Origin: Sphingomonas metalli
GTDB lineage: Bacteria; Pseudomonadota; Alphaproteobacteria; Sphingomonadales; Sphingomonadaceae
NCBI RefSeq assembly: GCF_014641735.1
Contig: NZ_BMIH01000001.1
Span: forward strand, 62,001 to 126,000
Length of the DNA: 64,000 bases
Reading direction: 5' to 3'
In this document: in pieces, positions 7,372 through 16,539 of the stretch
Layout of the letters: every line of letters begins with the position of its first letter
Numbering within the stretch: position 1 is the stretch's first letter
Notes under the pieces: generated by a model
The model's input: only the letters and a program-made list of their open reading frames with translations
What the model was told of the DNA's origin: nothing
Databases searched by the model: none
Program-made: the position numbers and the translations under genes

Positions 7372-7391
7372 CGCGGCCTCCCGCAGATCGA

Positions 7392-7465
7392 GGCCCGATG
7401 GCGGAGTGGTTACGCAGAGGACTGCAAATCCTTGCACGCCGGTTCGATTCCGGCTCGGGCCTCCA
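7392..7465 (+). tRNA. tRNA-Cys (anticodon GCA)
   Basis: This is a 74-base cloverleaf with acceptor stem GGCCCGA / TCGGGCC, anticodon loop CTGCAAA with anticodon GCA, T arm GCCGGTTCGATTCCGGC and encoded CCA end (7463-7465). It marks the boundary between the lower-GC phage-type region and the ordinary chromosome. Confidence 0.96.
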
Positions 7466-7513
7466 GACGCATTGCCGCTCGCCTGCGGCGATCAACCGCC
7501 CTAGTCTGGGCGC

Positions 7514-7720
7514 ATGGTGATCGAAGCCATCCTTGCCGGCCTGCTCGTCATCGCGGCGCTCCTGGCCACGCTCGCCGCGGCAGCGCGGTTCGAGCGGCGG
7601 CGGCGCGCCCGCTGGTGGCGATGGTATTTCCACGAGGGCGGCCTGGTGCGCGAACTCATGCGCCGCTGGAACGGGCCGAAGCGGCTGACCTGGCGACCCG
7701 AGGATCGCGATCGTTCCTAG
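7514..7720 (+). CDS. Small membrane protein
   Basis: This 68-residue protein has one N-terminal hydrophobic helix (about residues 3-24, [17 protein letters not shown]) followed by a strongly basic, Trp-rich cytoplasmic-type tail ([11 protein letters not shown]). Its stop overlaps the end of accA on the other strand by 4 bases. No clear ribosome binding site precedes the ATG. It is a conserved-looking small protein of unknown function. Confidence 0.6.
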   Translation: MVIEAILAGLLVIAALLATLAAAARFERRRRARWWRWYFHEGGLVRELMRRWNGPKRLTWRPEDRDRS

Positions 7721-8664
7721 AGCCGCCCCATCTTCAGGAACTTGGACCGGCGCTCGCTGCGCAGTTCCTGCGCCGAGAGCGGCGCTAGCTCGCCCAGCGC
7801 CCCGTGCAGCGCATCCCCCAGGGCACTGATCGCGCCCGCCGGGTCGCGATGCGCACCGCCCAGCGGTTCCGCGACAATGGTGTCGATGATGCCGAGCGAC
7901 TTCAGGTCCTGCGCGGTGACCCGCATCGCCTCCGCCGCATCGGGTGCCCGGTCGGCGGTGCGCCACAGGATCGAGGCGCATCCTTCCGGGCTGATGACCG
8001 AATAGACCGCATGCTCGAACATCAGCACGCGATTGCCGGCGGCGAGCGCCACGGCGCCGCCCGACCCGCCCTCGCCCACGATCGCGGCGACTACCGGAAC
8101 GCCGGCGGCGAGGCACGCCTCGGTCGAGCGCGCGATCGCCTCGGCCTGGCCGCGCTCCTCCGCCTGGATGCCCGGAAAGGCGCCGGACGTATCGACGAGC
8201 GTCACCACCGGAAGTCCGAACCGGTCGGCGAGCTCGACCAGCCGGATCGCCTTGCGATAACCCTCGGGCTTGCCCATGCCGAAATTGTGGCGGATGCGCG
8301 TGGCCGTGTCCGAACCCTTTTCGTGCCCGATCGCGAGCACGCGCCGGCCGCGAAACGTCGCCAGGCCGCCCATGATCGCCTGATCGTCGGCAAAGGCGCG
8401 ATCCCCCGCGAGCGGCACCCACTCCTCGAACAGGCCGGCGACATAGTCCTTGAAATGCGGCCGCTCCGGGTGGCGGGCGACCTGCGTCTTCTGCCACGGG
8501 GTCAGCTTGGCGAAGGTGTCGCGCAGCAGCTTGTCGGACTTGCCCTGGAGACGGGCGATCTCCGCGGCGATGTCGACCGCGCCGTCGGCGGCGGTGTCGC
8601 GCAGTTCGTCGATCCGGCCCTGAAGCTCGGCGATCGGTTTCTCGAATTCGAGGAAGCTAGCCAT
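7717..8664 (-). CDS. accA: Acetyl-CoA carboxylase carboxyltransferase subunit alpha
   Basis: This 315-residue protein, normal for AccA, pairs with AccD to transfer the carboxyl group from carboxybiotin to acetyl-CoA, the first step of fatty acid synthesis. Visible family features are the N-terminal [36 protein letters not shown], the [20 protein letters not shown] block and the glycine-rich [19 protein letters not shown] active-site region, followed by [12 protein letters not shown]. It lies 11 bases downstream of xerD on the same strand, so the two may be cotranscribed. Confidence 0.97.
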   Translation of the reverse strand: MASFLEFEKPIAELQGRIDELRDTAADGAVDIAAEIARLQGKSDKLLRDTFAKLTPWQKTQVARHPERPHFKDYVAGLFEEWVPLAGDRAFADDQAIMGGLATFRGRRVLAIGHEKGSDTATRIRHNFGMGKPEGYRKAIRLVELADRFGLPVVTLVDTSGAFPGIQAEERGQAEAIARSTEACLAAGVPVVAAIVGEGGSGGAVALAAGNRVLMFEHAVYSVISPEGCASILWRTADRAPDAAEAMRVTAQDLKSLGIIDTIVAEPLGGAHRDPAGAISALGDALHGALGELAPLSAQELRSERRSKFLKMGRL

Positions 8665-8675
8665 TAGAGCGGCGG

Positions 8676-9578
8676 TTACGGCTGGTGCGGGCGAAGGTCA
8701 ACGAGCGGGTGACGGGTGTTGACCAGCTCGACCAGCCGGGCCGCCTCGACATGGGTATAGATTTCGGTCGTGGCGATGTCGGCATGACCGAGCATCGTCT
8801 GCAACGCGCGCAGATCGGCCCCGCCGGCGAGCAGATGCGTGGCGAAGGCATGGCGCAGCACGTGCGGGCTGACGCGATCGGGCGGGATGCCGGCGGCGGC
8901 GGCAAGCTCGCGCATCAGCTGGAAGAGGCGCACCCGGCTGAGATGCTTCTGGCCGGACGGAAAGAGGAAGGGCTGATCGGCGGGCACCCGCTCGCGCCAG
9001 GCCGCGACGGCGGCACGGGCGCGATCCGACAGCGGCACCATGCGTTCGCGCCCGCCCTTGCCCTTGAGGACCAGATAGGGCCGGTCGACCGCAATCGCGT
9101 TGCGCGGCAGCGAGACGAGTTCGCTGGCACGGAGGCCGGAGCCGTAGAGAAGCTCGACCAGCGCGGCGAGGCGCAGGTCCGCGGGCTTGCGCCCGGCGTC
9201 CAGCCGCGCGGCGATGACCGCGAAGAGACGATCGACATCTGCCGGCGTCAGCACCTTGGGCAAAGGCCGCGCCGCTCCCGGACGCGGCAGGGCGTCGCCC
9301 GGGTCGTCGGGACGATGCCCCTCCTCGCGCAGGAAGGCGAAGAAGCGGCGCAGGGCCGCCGCCTTGCGTGCGACCGTCGCCCGCGACAGGTCTCGCCAGC
9401 TCTCGGCAAGCGTCTGCAAGCCTGCAGCATCCGCCGCGGCGAGCCGTCCCCCGAGAACCTCCGAGGCGAGCGACAGGTCGCTGCGATAGGCGGCGACGGT
9501 GTTGCGCGCCGCCCCCGCCTCGGCGGCCAGCATCTCGAGGAAGCGGTCGATCAGCGCCCGGTCGACAAGATCCGTCAC
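8676..9578 (-). CDS. xerD: Site-specific tyrosine recombinase XerD
   Basis: This protein has 300 residues from GTG 9578, which overlaps the TGA of the upstream gene as GTGA; the frame is open further upstream but without Xer sequence. An N-terminal SAM-like core-binding domain (1-100) precedes the catalytic domain with R150 (GLRASEL), K174 in KGKGGRE, H239 and R242 ([10 protein letters not shown]), H265 (LGH) and nucleophile Y274 (IYTHV). With XerC it resolves chromosome dimers at dif. Length and order match XerD; XerC is the alternative, but the location next to accA with no phage genes fits the housekeeping enzyme. Confidence 0.92.
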   Translation of the reverse strand: MTDLVDRALIDRFLEMLAAEAGAARNTVAAYRSDLSLASEVLGGRLAAADAAGLQTLAESWRDLSRATVARKAAALRRFFAFLREEGHRPDDPGDALPRPGAARPLPKVLTPADVDRLFAVIAARLDAGRKPADLRLAALVELLYGSGLRASELVSLPRNAIAVDRPYLVLKGKGGRERMVPLSDRARAAVAAWRERVPADQPFLFPSGQKHLSRVRLFQLMRELAAAAGIPPDRVSPHVLRHAFATHLLAGGADLRALQTMLGHADIATTEIYTHVEAARLVELVNTRHPLVDLRPHQP

Positions 9579-11344
9579 GCGCGCGCGATCGCCTCGACGG
9601 CGATCATCCGCGCTTCTCCCTCCAGACCCACCGCCCGCAGCGCCGCGACGATCCGGTAGAGCGCGGCGGGCGGTACACCGCGCCACGTGTCGGACTGCAT
9701 GCCGATCGCGGCGAGGAGAAGGACGGTGCCCGGCTCCCGCGCCTCGACCGCGCGGTCCATCGCGCGCGTCCAGCTGTTGGCGGCGCCCAGATCGACCCCC
9801 AGCGATTCGGCTTCGCGTTGCGCCTCGTCCGCCGCCATCCGGCCGAGCCCGGCCAGACCGGCGAACAGCAAGCGCCGGCGAAGGTCGCCGCCCGAATAAC
9901 TCTCGATCGCACCCGCCGCGTAGCGCCGGCCCGAATCGGCGTCGGCAAGGGCCAGCATCGCCCAGCCCTGCCCGCCGGCCTGGACGAATGGTGCCCAGCG
10001 CTGCGCCGTCCGGTCGAGGCCGGCGGCGAGCATCGCGGCGACGAGACGATCGGCCTCGTCGTTGTTCGGTCCCGCCGCCTGGCGCACGGCCGCGCGCGCG
10101 GTCAGGATCAGGCGCGCATAGGGCGCGTCGGCACCCCAGAGCGATTTCAGGGCGGCCAGCCGGTTCGTCGGATCGGGATCGGCATAGGCGGTGCGCAGGT
10201 CGCTCGCCGCCGACGTGGCCGTGGCGGGCGCGTCATCGATCGCCGCGACCGCGCCGTAGAGATCGACCAGCGCGATGTTCGACAGGACGCCCTGCGCCGC
10301 CGCCGCCTCTGCCGGCGCAAGCCGCTGCACCGCCGGGATGGCCGGCGACAGCGCGCGCCAGCCGTTCACCTGCGGACCGGTAGCGGCATAGAACTCGTCG
10401 GGAATGGTCACGCCGGTCGCGATGCCGAGGCCGAAGCGCCAGGGCGTCAGGCGATCCGCGTCGCTCCATTCGATCGTCACGGCCTGCCGCCCCTGCCCGC
10501 CGGCGCCGATCACCTTCTCGGCGAGCCGCAGGTCGAAGGGATCGGCGAAGCGGCGGCGGCGAAGCGCCGCGTAGCGCTGCCGCGCTGCTGCGCCGTCGCC
10601 GGCCAGTGCCTCGCACATCGCGCCGGCCAGAGCCCAGCCACCCTCGCGCGTGACTGGAAAGGCGGCGTCGGCCAGCGGGCACAGCCCGGCCGGGTCGCCT
10701 GTCGCCAGCATGGCGTTGAGCGCGACCTGATAGAGTTTGGGCGTGTAGTCGCGATTGTCGACCTGCTGGACTACGGCGCGCGCCGCCATGGCCTCGCCCA
10801 TGCGCAACAGCAGCCAGGCGCGCTCGGCAGCGAAGTCGGCGCCGCCCGTCCGGGCGGGCGTATTCAGCCGCGAGACCAGAAGCCGGCGCAGCGCGATCGA
10901 CAGCCAGCGCGACGGAAGCGGCGCGGCTGTCCTGCGCATCAGTTCCTCGAGGAAGCGCCCGTCGGCACGGCCGAACGCGTCGGCCGGCATGGCACCGTCG
11001 ATCCCGACGCTGCGCAGCGAGCGGCGCGCATAGGCCGGCATCTCGAAGGCGGCGAGCGCCGCGGGATCGACCGGGCTCGGCGTCGCGCTCGGCGTCGGCG
11101 ACGGTGTCTCGATCGGCAGCGGCTGGACGATCGCTCCGGGTGCATCGGCGGGCGGCGCCACGACCGGCGCCGGCGCGGACGCGGGCGCTTGACCACTGGG
11201 AGTGGGCCGCGGCGTGGGACGCGCTGCCGGCTCGCCGAAGCCGGGCGGCAGGATCGATTCCGGCCGGTCCTGCGCCAGCCCCGCCCCGGCCGCCATCGCG
11301 GCCAGCGTCAGGCCGGCTGCCAGCGCCCTACTGGAGGTTCGCAA
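9575..11344 (-). CDS. Exported helical repeat protein of unknown function
   Basis: This protein has about 589 residues if started at TTG 11344, which gives a classical signal peptide (RTSSRALAAGLTLAAMAAGAGLAQD) and has GCAGG about 7 bases upstream; ATG 11389, 15 codons earlier, is the alternative. After the signal comes a Pro/Thr/Ala-rich linker (to about residue 95) and then a long all-helical, Ala/Leu-rich region of TPR-like character (WLLLRMGEAMAARAVVQQV, LALADADSGRRYAAG). The family appears conserved in sphingomonads upstream of xerD, but I know no function. It overlaps xerD by 4 bases and the upstream 44-residue gene by about 17. Confidence 0.75.
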   Translation of the reverse strand: MRTSSRALAAGLTLAAMAAGAGLAQDRPESILPPGFGEPAARPTPRPTPSGQAPASAPAPVVAPPADAPGAIVQPLPIETPSPTPSATPSPVDPAALAAFEMPAYARRSLRSVGIDGAMPADAFGRADGRFLEELMRRTAAPLPSRWLSIALRRLLVSRLNTPARTGGADFAAERAWLLLRMGEAMAARAVVQQVDNRDYTPKLYQVALNAMLATGDPAGLCPLADAAFPVTREGGWALAGAMCEALAGDGAAARQRYAALRRRRFADPFDLRLAEKVIGAGGQGRQAVTIEWSDADRLTPWRFGLGIATGVTIPDEFYAATGPQVNGWRALSPAIPAVQRLAPAEAAAAQGVLSNIALVDLYGAVAAIDDAPATATSAASDLRTAYADPDPTNRLAALKSLWGADAPYARLILTARAAVRQAAGPNNDEADRLVAAMLAAGLDRTAQRWAPFVQAGGQGWAMLALADADSGRRYAAGAIESYSGGDLRRRLLFAGLAGLGRMAADEAQREAESLGVDLGAANSWTRAMDRAVEAREPGTVLLLAAIGMQSDTWRGVPPAALYRIVAALRAVGLEGEARMIAVEAIARA

Positions 11345-11462
11345 GCGAGACCTGCTTCTCGACCTGCGCCACGGGTCGTTCCGAATCACGACCGGCCAGC
11401 AGGAACAGGACGCCCCCGACCACGATGAGAAGCGCGATGAGGAACACGACCAGGCGGGACAT
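11328..11462 (-). CDS. Small single-pass membrane protein
   Basis: This 44-residue protein starts MSRLVVFLIALLIVVGGVL, an N-terminal transmembrane helix, followed by a short periplasmic tail (GRDSERPVAQVEKQVSLANLQ). It is first in the leftward group and diverges from aroK with 87 bases between. Its stop lies inside the start region of the exported protein, so the two are probably coupled. Function is unknown. Confidence 0.65.
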   Translation of the reverse strand: MSRLVVFLIALLIVVGGVLFLLAGRDSERPVAQVEKQVSLANLQ

Positions 11463-11510
11463 GGCTACGACCTTGGGCAAACGGCAGAAATCGACGACAG
11501 GCACGCGCCT

Positions 11511-11539
11511 TTTGCGCGAGCGCCCTGGGGCTGTATAGC
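11511..11539 (+). promoter_or_regulatory. Candidate promoter of aroK-aroB
   Basis: TTTGCG (11511-11516) and TATAGC (11534-11539) are 17 bases apart. The -10 lies only 10 bases before the aroK ATG, and no ribosome binding site is present, so transcription would start 0-6 bases before the start codon and give a near-leaderless mRNA. Confidence 0.4.
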
Positions 11540-11549
11540 GCGCGCCGCC

Positions 11550-12080
11550 ATGATGCAAAGCCACTCCCCCTGGACCGGCCGGCCGATCGTGCTCGTCGGA
11601 CTGATGGGCGTCGGCAAATCGACTGTCGGGCGCCGCCTGGCCGCGCGCCTTTCCCTCCCCTTCGCGGACGCGGATCACGAGATCGAAGCGGCGGCCGGCC
11701 TGTCGGTGACGGAAATCTTCGACCGGTTCGGCGAGCCCTATTTCCGGGACGGCGAACGGCGGGTGATCGGCCGGCTGATGGACGGCACGCCCAAGGTCAT
11801 CGCGACCGGCGGCGGCGCCTTCGTCAACGACGAGACCCGGAACCTGATCCTCGAGCAGGGCCTGGCTGTCTGGCTCAATGCCTCGCCCGACGTACTGGCC
11901 GAGCGGGTCCGCCGACGCGATACGCGCCCGCTGCTGCGCGGTCGCGATCCGAAGACGGTGCTGACCGATCTCGCCAGCCGCCGCGATCCCTATTACGCGC
12001 TCGCGCCGATCCATGTCTCCAGCCAACGCGGCCCGCACGAGGCCACCGTCAACGCCATATTGAAAGCGATCGGCCGATGA
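11550..12080 (+). CDS. aroK: Shikimate kinase
   Basis: This protein has 176 residues from ATG 11550 (a second ATG follows immediately). It phosphorylates shikimate with ATP in the chorismate pathway. The P-loop is GLMGVGKST (about 17-25), the shikimate-binding DADHEIE follows, then FRDGERRVI, the ATGGGAF loop and the lid RRRDTRPLLRGRDP. Its TGA overlaps the aroB ATG as ATGA, giving the common aroK-aroB operon. No ribosome binding site is visible upstream. Confidence 0.96.
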   Translation: MMQSHSPWTGRPIVLVGLMGVGKSTVGRRLAARLSLPFADADHEIEAAAGLSVTEIFDRFGEPYFRDGERRVIGRLMDGTPKVIATGGGAFVNDETRNLILEQGLAVWLNASPDVLAERVRRRDTRPLLRGRDPKTVLTDLASRRDPYYALAPIHVSSQRGPHEATVNAILKAIGR

Positions 12081-13192
12081 AGACCGTCACCGTCGCGCTC
12101 GGCGAGCGCAGCTATCCGATCCATATCGATGCCGGCCTGCTGGCGCGCGCCGGCGATCTCCTCTTACCGTTGGCCCGCGGCCGGGCGATGCCGATCGTCA
12201 CCGATGGAAACGTGACCGATCATCTCGCGACCCTGCAGGCGTCGCTGGCTGCGGCCGGGATCGCGAGCGACGCGCTGGTCCTGCCGCCCGGCGAAGCGAG
12301 CAAGAGCTGGGCGCGGCTTGCGGAAGTCTGCGATTGGCTGCTGGCCCATGGGGTCGAGCGCAGCGACCATGTGATCGCGCTGGGCGGCGGCGTGATCGGC
12401 GATCTGGTCGGCTTCGCCTGTGCGATCGTGAAGCGCGGATGCCGCTTCGTCCAGGTCCCGACGACCCTGCTCTCGCAGGTCGACTCGTCCGTCGGCGGCA
12501 AGACGGCGATCAACACGCCGGCCGGCAAGAACCTGATCGGAGCGTTCCACCAGCCCTCTCTGGTCCTGATCGATCCGCTCGTCCTGAACAGCCTGTCCCA
12601 GCGCGAGCTGGCGGCCGGCTATGCCGAGGTCGTCAAATACGGGCTGATCGACGATGCCGCCTTCTTCGACTGGTGCGAAGAGCACGGCCCGGCGCTGCTC
12701 GCCGGCGACGTCGACGCCCGTCAATACGCCATCGCCCATTCGGTCGCCGCCAAGGCCAGGATCGTCGCGGCGGACGAGCACGAGACGAACGGCACCCGCG
12801 CCCTTCTCAACCTCGGCCACACCTTCGGCCATGCGCTGGAGGCGGAGGCCGGTTTCGACGGCAGCCTGATCCATGGCGAGGCGGTCGCCGCCGGCATCGC
12901 CCTGGCCTTTCGCTTCTCGGCCGCCCGCGGTCTCTGCCCGGTGGCCGAAGCGGAACGGGTGGGTGCGCATTTTCGAAGGGTCGGCTTGCCCGACGGATTG
13001 CAGGCGGCGGGAATCGGGGCCGATGGCGCGACGCTGGTCGGGCATATGCAACACGACAAGAAGATGGCCGCAGGCACGCTTCCCTTCCTCCTCGCCCGCG
13101 GGATCGGCAAGACCTATCTCGACCGCGGGATCGATCTGACCGAGGTGGAAAGCTTTCTGGATGCGGAACGGGTCGCGCCTCTTCCGGGTTGA
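12077..13192 (+). CDS. aroB: 3-dehydroquinate synthase
   Basis: This 371-residue protein, usual for AroB, converts DAHP to 3-dehydroquinate with NAD and zinc or cobalt. NAD-binding GGGVIGDLVGFACAI, the VPTTLLSQVDSSVGGKTAIN block, the PLVLNSLSQRELAAGYAEVVKYG segment with metal ligands downstream (LNLGHTFGHALE, IHGEAVAAG) and MQHDKK are all present. Start overlaps aroK by 4 bases. No T-tract terminator is seen after it. Confidence 0.97.
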   Translation: MKTVTVALGERSYPIHIDAGLLARAGDLLLPLARGRAMPIVTDGNVTDHLATLQASLAAAGIASDALVLPPGEASKSWARLAEVCDWLLAHGVERSDHVIALGGGVIGDLVGFACAIVKRGCRFVQVPTTLLSQVDSSVGGKTAINTPAGKNLIGAFHQPSLVLIDPLVLNSLSQRELAAGYAEVVKYGLIDDAAFFDWCEEHGPALLAGDVDARQYAIAHSVAAKARIVAADEHETNGTRALLNLGHTFGHALEAEAGFDGSLIHGEAVAAGIALAFRFSAARGLCPVAEAERVGAHFRRVGLPDGLQAAGIGADGATLVGHMQHDKKMAAGTLPFLLARGIGKTYLDRGIDLTEVESFLDAERVAPLPG

Positions 13193-13330
13193 GCAACTGT
13201 ACCATTGCGAGACAGGCAGCAAATGTCTCCGCTGGATGGTGCTTTAGTTTGAACCTTCTGCCGGGTCACGAATTGTGGCTCCCGAGGCTGGTGAGCTGTT
13301 CACCTGCCGTTCATTCAGGGAGATCGGTGT

Positions 13331-13957
13331 ATGCGTTCGTTGAAGCTCGTCCTGCTCGCCACTTCGATGGCGTTCGCGCCCTCGGTTGCCGATGCCGCTC
13401 TCACCATCGGAATGGGCGGCAACACGACCGCCCTGCTGACCCTCAGCTCGGCCGGCCTGAACGGCGGTTCGGTCGCCACCCTGTCGGGCGGCACCATCTA
13501 CAATTCGGACCAGCCCTTCGCCGACATCCCCAAGGGCGGCATCTTCGGCAACGCCTTCCTGGCCGCCGGCCCGCTCGCCGGCCAGCCCGCCACCCTGACC
13601 TTCACCAACCCGGTGACCTATCTCAGCTTCCTGTGGGGCTCGCCCGACACGTATAACCGCGTGACGCTGGTGACCAACCAGGGCACCTACAACTATTCGG
13701 CGTCGTCCTTCGCCTTCCGTTCGACGACCGGCGACCAGAGCTATTCGGACTATGTCAATTTCGCCACCTCGGCGGGGGAGACCATCCGGAGCATCTCGTT
13801 CACCAACAATCCCGCGATCGACGCCTTCGAAACCGCGAACTTCTCGGTGACGGCGGTGCCCGAGCCGGGCACCTGGGCCATGATGATGCTGGGCTTCGCC
13901 ATGGTCGGCGCGGCGGCACGCTATCGTCGTCGCTCGGTCCGCGCCGCGATCGCCTGA
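13331..13957 (+). CDS. PEPxxWA-CTERM exosortase-dependent surface protein
   Basis: This protein has 208 residues. A signal peptide covers 1-22 (ending VADAA). The beta-rich middle contains LSFLWGSPDTYNRVTL, which resembles the Npun_F0296-type family of exosortase-dependent surface proteins (from memory, not searched). The C terminus is VPEPGTWAMMMLGFAMVG followed by ARYRRR, a full PEPxxWA sorting signal. AGGGAGAT lies 8 bases before the ATG. It is monocistronic, with its own upstream region and a strong terminator at 13983. Confidence 0.85.
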   Translation: MRSLKLVLLATSMAFAPSVADAALTIGMGGNTTALLTLSSAGLNGGSVATLSGGTIYNSDQPFADIPKGGIFGNAFLAAGPLAGQPATLTFTNPVTYLSFLWGSPDTYNRVTLVTNQGTYNYSASSFAFRSTTGDQSYSDYVNFATSAGETIRSISFTNNPAIDAFETANFSVTAVPEPGTWAMMMLGFAMVGAAARYRRRSVRAAIA

Positions 13958-13982
13958 CGCGATCGGGACTGCCCGTTCGAAG

Positions 13983-14011
13983 CCGCCGGTCCCGATGGGG
14001 CCGGCGGTTTT
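13983..14011 (+). terminator. Rho-independent terminator of the PEP-CTERM gene
   Basis: CCGCCGG (13983-13989) pairs with CCGGCGG (14001-14007), with the stem continued inward by CCC/GGG, and is followed by TTTT. It separates the plus-strand gene from the convergent DUF423 gene. Confidence 0.85.
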
Positions 14012-14018
14012 GCATTGC

Positions 14019-14345
14019 TCAGCCGCGCAACTGCCAGGCCAGCCACAGCCAGCCGCCGATCAGCAGCGCTCCGCCGAGAGGAGTCACGGCGCCCAACCAG
14101 CGCGGCGCACCGATGGCCATGGCATAGAGCGTCAGCGCGAAGATCGCGCCTCCCACCACGAAGAGCGCGGCCGGTCCGCGCGCCTCGAAGCGGAGTGCGA
14201 CCAGCGCCGTGACGGCGTGAATCAGCTGATACTGGCCACCGGTCCGCAGCCACTCTGCCGCCTGACCCTGGGCGGCATGGGCCCCGAAGGCGCCCGCCGC
14301 GACCGCGACGGCACCGGAGAGGGCGGCGAGCAGAGCCCAGATCAT
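14019..14345 (-). CDS. DUF423 family membrane protein
   Basis: This 108-residue protein has four predicted transmembrane helices; it opens MIWALLAALSGAVAVAAGAFGAHA and includes the family-typical GAFGAHA and GGQYQLIHA. DUF423 (YgdD-like) proteins are small inner-membrane proteins of unknown function. Its ATG overlaps the antiporter stop (ATGA), and it is last in a four-gene overlapping operon. Confidence 0.88.
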   Translation of the reverse strand: MIWALLAALSGAVAVAAGAFGAHAAQGQAAEWLRTGGQYQLIHAVTALVALRFEARGPAALFVVGGAIFALTLYAMAIGAPRWLGAVTPLGGALLIGGWLWLAWQLRG

Positions 14346-16105
14346 CGTCCGTCATTCCCCCAGGGATAGCGCTCTGCGGTCTCGGCGCGTGCCGCGCGGA
14401 TGTCCCCCGCTTCGACCTGGATGCGCAGCCGTTCCTTGTCGCGCGAGCGATAGCTGCTTTCGGCACGGTCGATATCGGCCTCGGAGATGCCCAGCCCGCG
14501 CATCGCCAGCCGCGCCATGCGGACCGCCGATTCGAGCACCTCGCGCACGACATAGCGCGCGGGCGAGTTCTTCAACTTGACGAGCGCGCGCCGATCATAG
14601 GCGCGAACATAGATGGCGGCGTTCGGAAAGGCTTCGTGCACGGCCTCGAGGGTCGAAAGGTCGATCTGGTCGCCGTCGATACAGAAGAGGATCAGCTCCG
14701 CCTCGGCAGCGCCCGCCTGGCGGAGCAGGTCGAGGCGGGTCCCGTCGCCATAATAGACCTTGGCGCCGAATTCGCCGGCGATATCGATCATCTCGATGTC
14801 GCGATCGATCAGCGTGACGGGAATGTCCTGCATCAGCAGCATCTGCCCCACGGTCTGGCCAAAGCGCCCATAGCCGACGATGATCGCGTTGGCCCCGTCC
14901 GCCATCGGTCCGTCGCGCTCATCCGTGCCGCTATCGATCGGCTCCTCGCGCAGCCGGCGGGTGGCGCTCATCAGGAAGGGCGTGGTGGCCATCGACAGCG
15001 TGATGATCGCGCCGAACAGGCTGGCCGCCTCCGGCGCGACGAGCAGCCCCGCCTGGGCCTGAGCGAACAGGACGAAGCCGAATTCGCCGCCCTGGCTGAG
15101 GAGGACGCCGAGCGCCAGCGCGCTGCGCCAGGTCATGCGGAAGGCGAGCCCGATCAGGAAGATGACCGCGGCCTTGGTCGCGATGAGCGCCGCCGCCATG
15201 CCGGCGACGAACAGCGGCCGCTGCGCGATCGCTTCCAGGTTCAGCATCATGCCGATCGCCAGGAAGAACAGGCCGAGCAGGATCGAGCGGAACGGTTCGA
15301 CATCCGCCTCCAACTCGTGGCGATAGGGGCTGTCGGCCAGCATCACCCCTGCGACGAAGGCGCCGAGCGCCGTCGACAGGCCGAGCATCTCCATCACCGC
15401 GGCGCTCGCGATCACCGTGAAGAGCGCCGCGAAGACGAACATCTCCCGCTCGCCGAGATTGCCGATCAGGCGGAACAGCGGCCGCAGCAGGAAGCGGCCG
15501 GCCAGCACGAGACCGCCCACCGCGACGATCGTCTCGATCGCGAGCAACCAGCCCGGCGGTGCGCCGGCGTCGGCCGGATTGCGGCTCATCGCGGCGATGA
15601 TTGTGATCAGCGGGACGATCGACAGGTCCTGGAACAGCAGGATCGCGAAGGTACGCTCGCCGAATGGCGTGCGGAGACGTCCGGCCGACTGGAGCATCGG
15701 CAGGACCTGCGCCGTCGAGGAGAGCGCCAGCGGCAGGCCCAGCGCGAGCGCCGCTTCCGGCGAGAAGCCGACCGCCCAGATCACGCCGGTGATCGCGATG
15801 CCGCATGCCGCCACCTGGATCAGGCCCAGCCCGAAGATCTCCTGCTTCATCCGCCACAGCCGCGACGGATTGAGCTCGAGCCCGACGATGAAGAGAAGGA
15901 GCGTGATGCCGAGTTCGGCGATGCCCATCTTCGCTTCGGCATCGCCGACGAGCCCGAGCACGTGCGGGCCAACGACCGCGCCCGCGACCAGATAGCCCAG
16001 CGTCGCACCGAGGCCGAGCCGCCGGAAGACCAGCACGAAGACGAGCCCCATGCCGAGAAGCACGGCGCCGTCGCGCAGCAGCGAGAACTCCCCCGCGCCG
16101 TGCAT
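14342..16105 (-). CDS. CPA2 family monovalent cation:proton antiporter with RCK_N domain
   Basis: This protein has 587 residues from ATG 16105, sharing one base with the upstream stop (TGATG). About twelve transmembrane helices fill residues 1-385, with LGYLVAGAVVGPHVLGL, ELGITLLLFIVGLELNP and LLSQGGEFGFVLF typical of KefB/YbaL-type exchangers. A RCK_N (TrkA-N) domain follows, starting at NAIIVGYGRFGQTVGQML, with the acidic LIDRDIEMID for nucleotide binding. It probably exchanges K+ or Na+ for protons under ligand control. YbaL-like or KefB/KefC-like identity is not resolved. Confidence 0.9.
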   Translation of the reverse strand: MHGAGEFSLLRDGAVLLGMGLVFVLVFRRLGLGATLGYLVAGAVVGPHVLGLVGDAEAKMGIAELGITLLLFIVGLELNPSRLWRMKQEIFGLGLIQVAACGIAITGVIWAVGFSPEAALALGLPLALSSTAQVLPMLQSAGRLRTPFGERTFAILLFQDLSIVPLITIIAAMSRNPADAGAPPGWLLAIETIVAVGGLVLAGRFLLRPLFRLIGNLGEREMFVFAALFTVIASAAVMEMLGLSTALGAFVAGVMLADSPYRHELEADVEPFRSILLGLFFLAIGMMLNLEAIAQRPLFVAGMAAALIATKAAVIFLIGLAFRMTWRSALALGVLLSQGGEFGFVLFAQAQAGLLVAPEAASLFGAIITLSMATTPFLMSATRRLREEPIDSGTDERDGPMADGANAIIVGYGRFGQTVGQMLLMQDIPVTLIDRDIEMIDIAGEFGAKVYYGDGTRLDLLRQAGAAEAELILFCIDGDQIDLSTLEAVHEAFPNAAIYVRAYDRRALVKLKNSPARYVVREVLESAVRMARLAMRGLGISEADIDRAESSYRSRDKERLRIQVEAGDIRAARAETAERYPWGNDGR

Positions 16106-16539
16106 CAGGCCGCCTGTCTGCCGCAGGCGTGCGCCGCCGCCTCGGCCGCAGCCTGGAAGGCGAGCTGCACCGAGCCCTTGCGGACCTGGTTGAGCCGCCC
16201 GGGATCCAGCAGCGCGATGTCCGGCCATTCGGGCGGCGTGTCGCCGCCCGCCATCCAGGCCGCCATCGCCTCGCGCGCCTGCTGCAACTCCGTCGCCGTC
16301 CGTCCGATCAGATTGCGCGCCACGAGCGTGGCGGCCGCCTGGCCGAAGGCGCAGGCATTGACCCGCGTACCGACCGCTACCACCCGCCCGGCCGCATCGA
16401 CATCGACATCGACGATCACCCGGCTGCCGCACAGGGGGGAGCGCTTCTCCGCCGAGCCCATCGGATCGGTCAGGCGCTCGGGAAACGGGTTCTGTGCGGT
16501 CAGCCGCAGGATTTCCGGCGGGGGCACGGCAAGGCTCAT
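16105..16539 (-). CDS. Iron-sulfur cluster assembly scaffold protein, NifU/IscU-like
   Basis: This protein has 144 residues from ATG 16539, which overlaps the CvpA stop as ATGA. The fold signature is IscU-like: RSPLCGSRVIVDVDVDAAGRV (first Cys in LCGS) and VNACAFGQAAATLVARNLIG (second Cys in the ACAFGQ position of GCG-type loops), with HACGRQAA at the C terminus giving a third Cys. Such proteins hold nascent Fe-S clusters. It is more divergent than canonical IscU, and its function is inferred from the cysteine positions. Confidence 0.75.
   Translation of the reverse strand: MSLAVPPPEILRLTAQNPFPERLTDPMGSAEKRSPLCGSRVIVDVDVDAAGRVVAVGTRVNACAFGQAAATLVARNLIGRTATELQQAREAMAAWMAGGDTPPEWPDIALLDPGRLNQVRKGSVQLAFQAAAEAAAHACGRQAA

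Noticed and set aside
7392..7465. tRNA-Cys as a proven attachment site
   Set aside because: No duplicated tRNA fragment or integrase is visible, and the island lies on the 5' side; kept only as a possibility.
8676..9578. Tyrosine recombinase as the prophage integrase
   Set aside because: It has the length and motifs of housekeeping XerD, is coupled to a chromosomal gene and lies next to accA outside the lower-GC region.
9368..11428. Long plus-strand open frame of 686 codons
   Set aside because: It is antisense to xerD and the exported protein, with an Arg/Pro/Gly-heavy composition typical of shadow frames in GC-rich DNA; no ribosome binding site or family motif.
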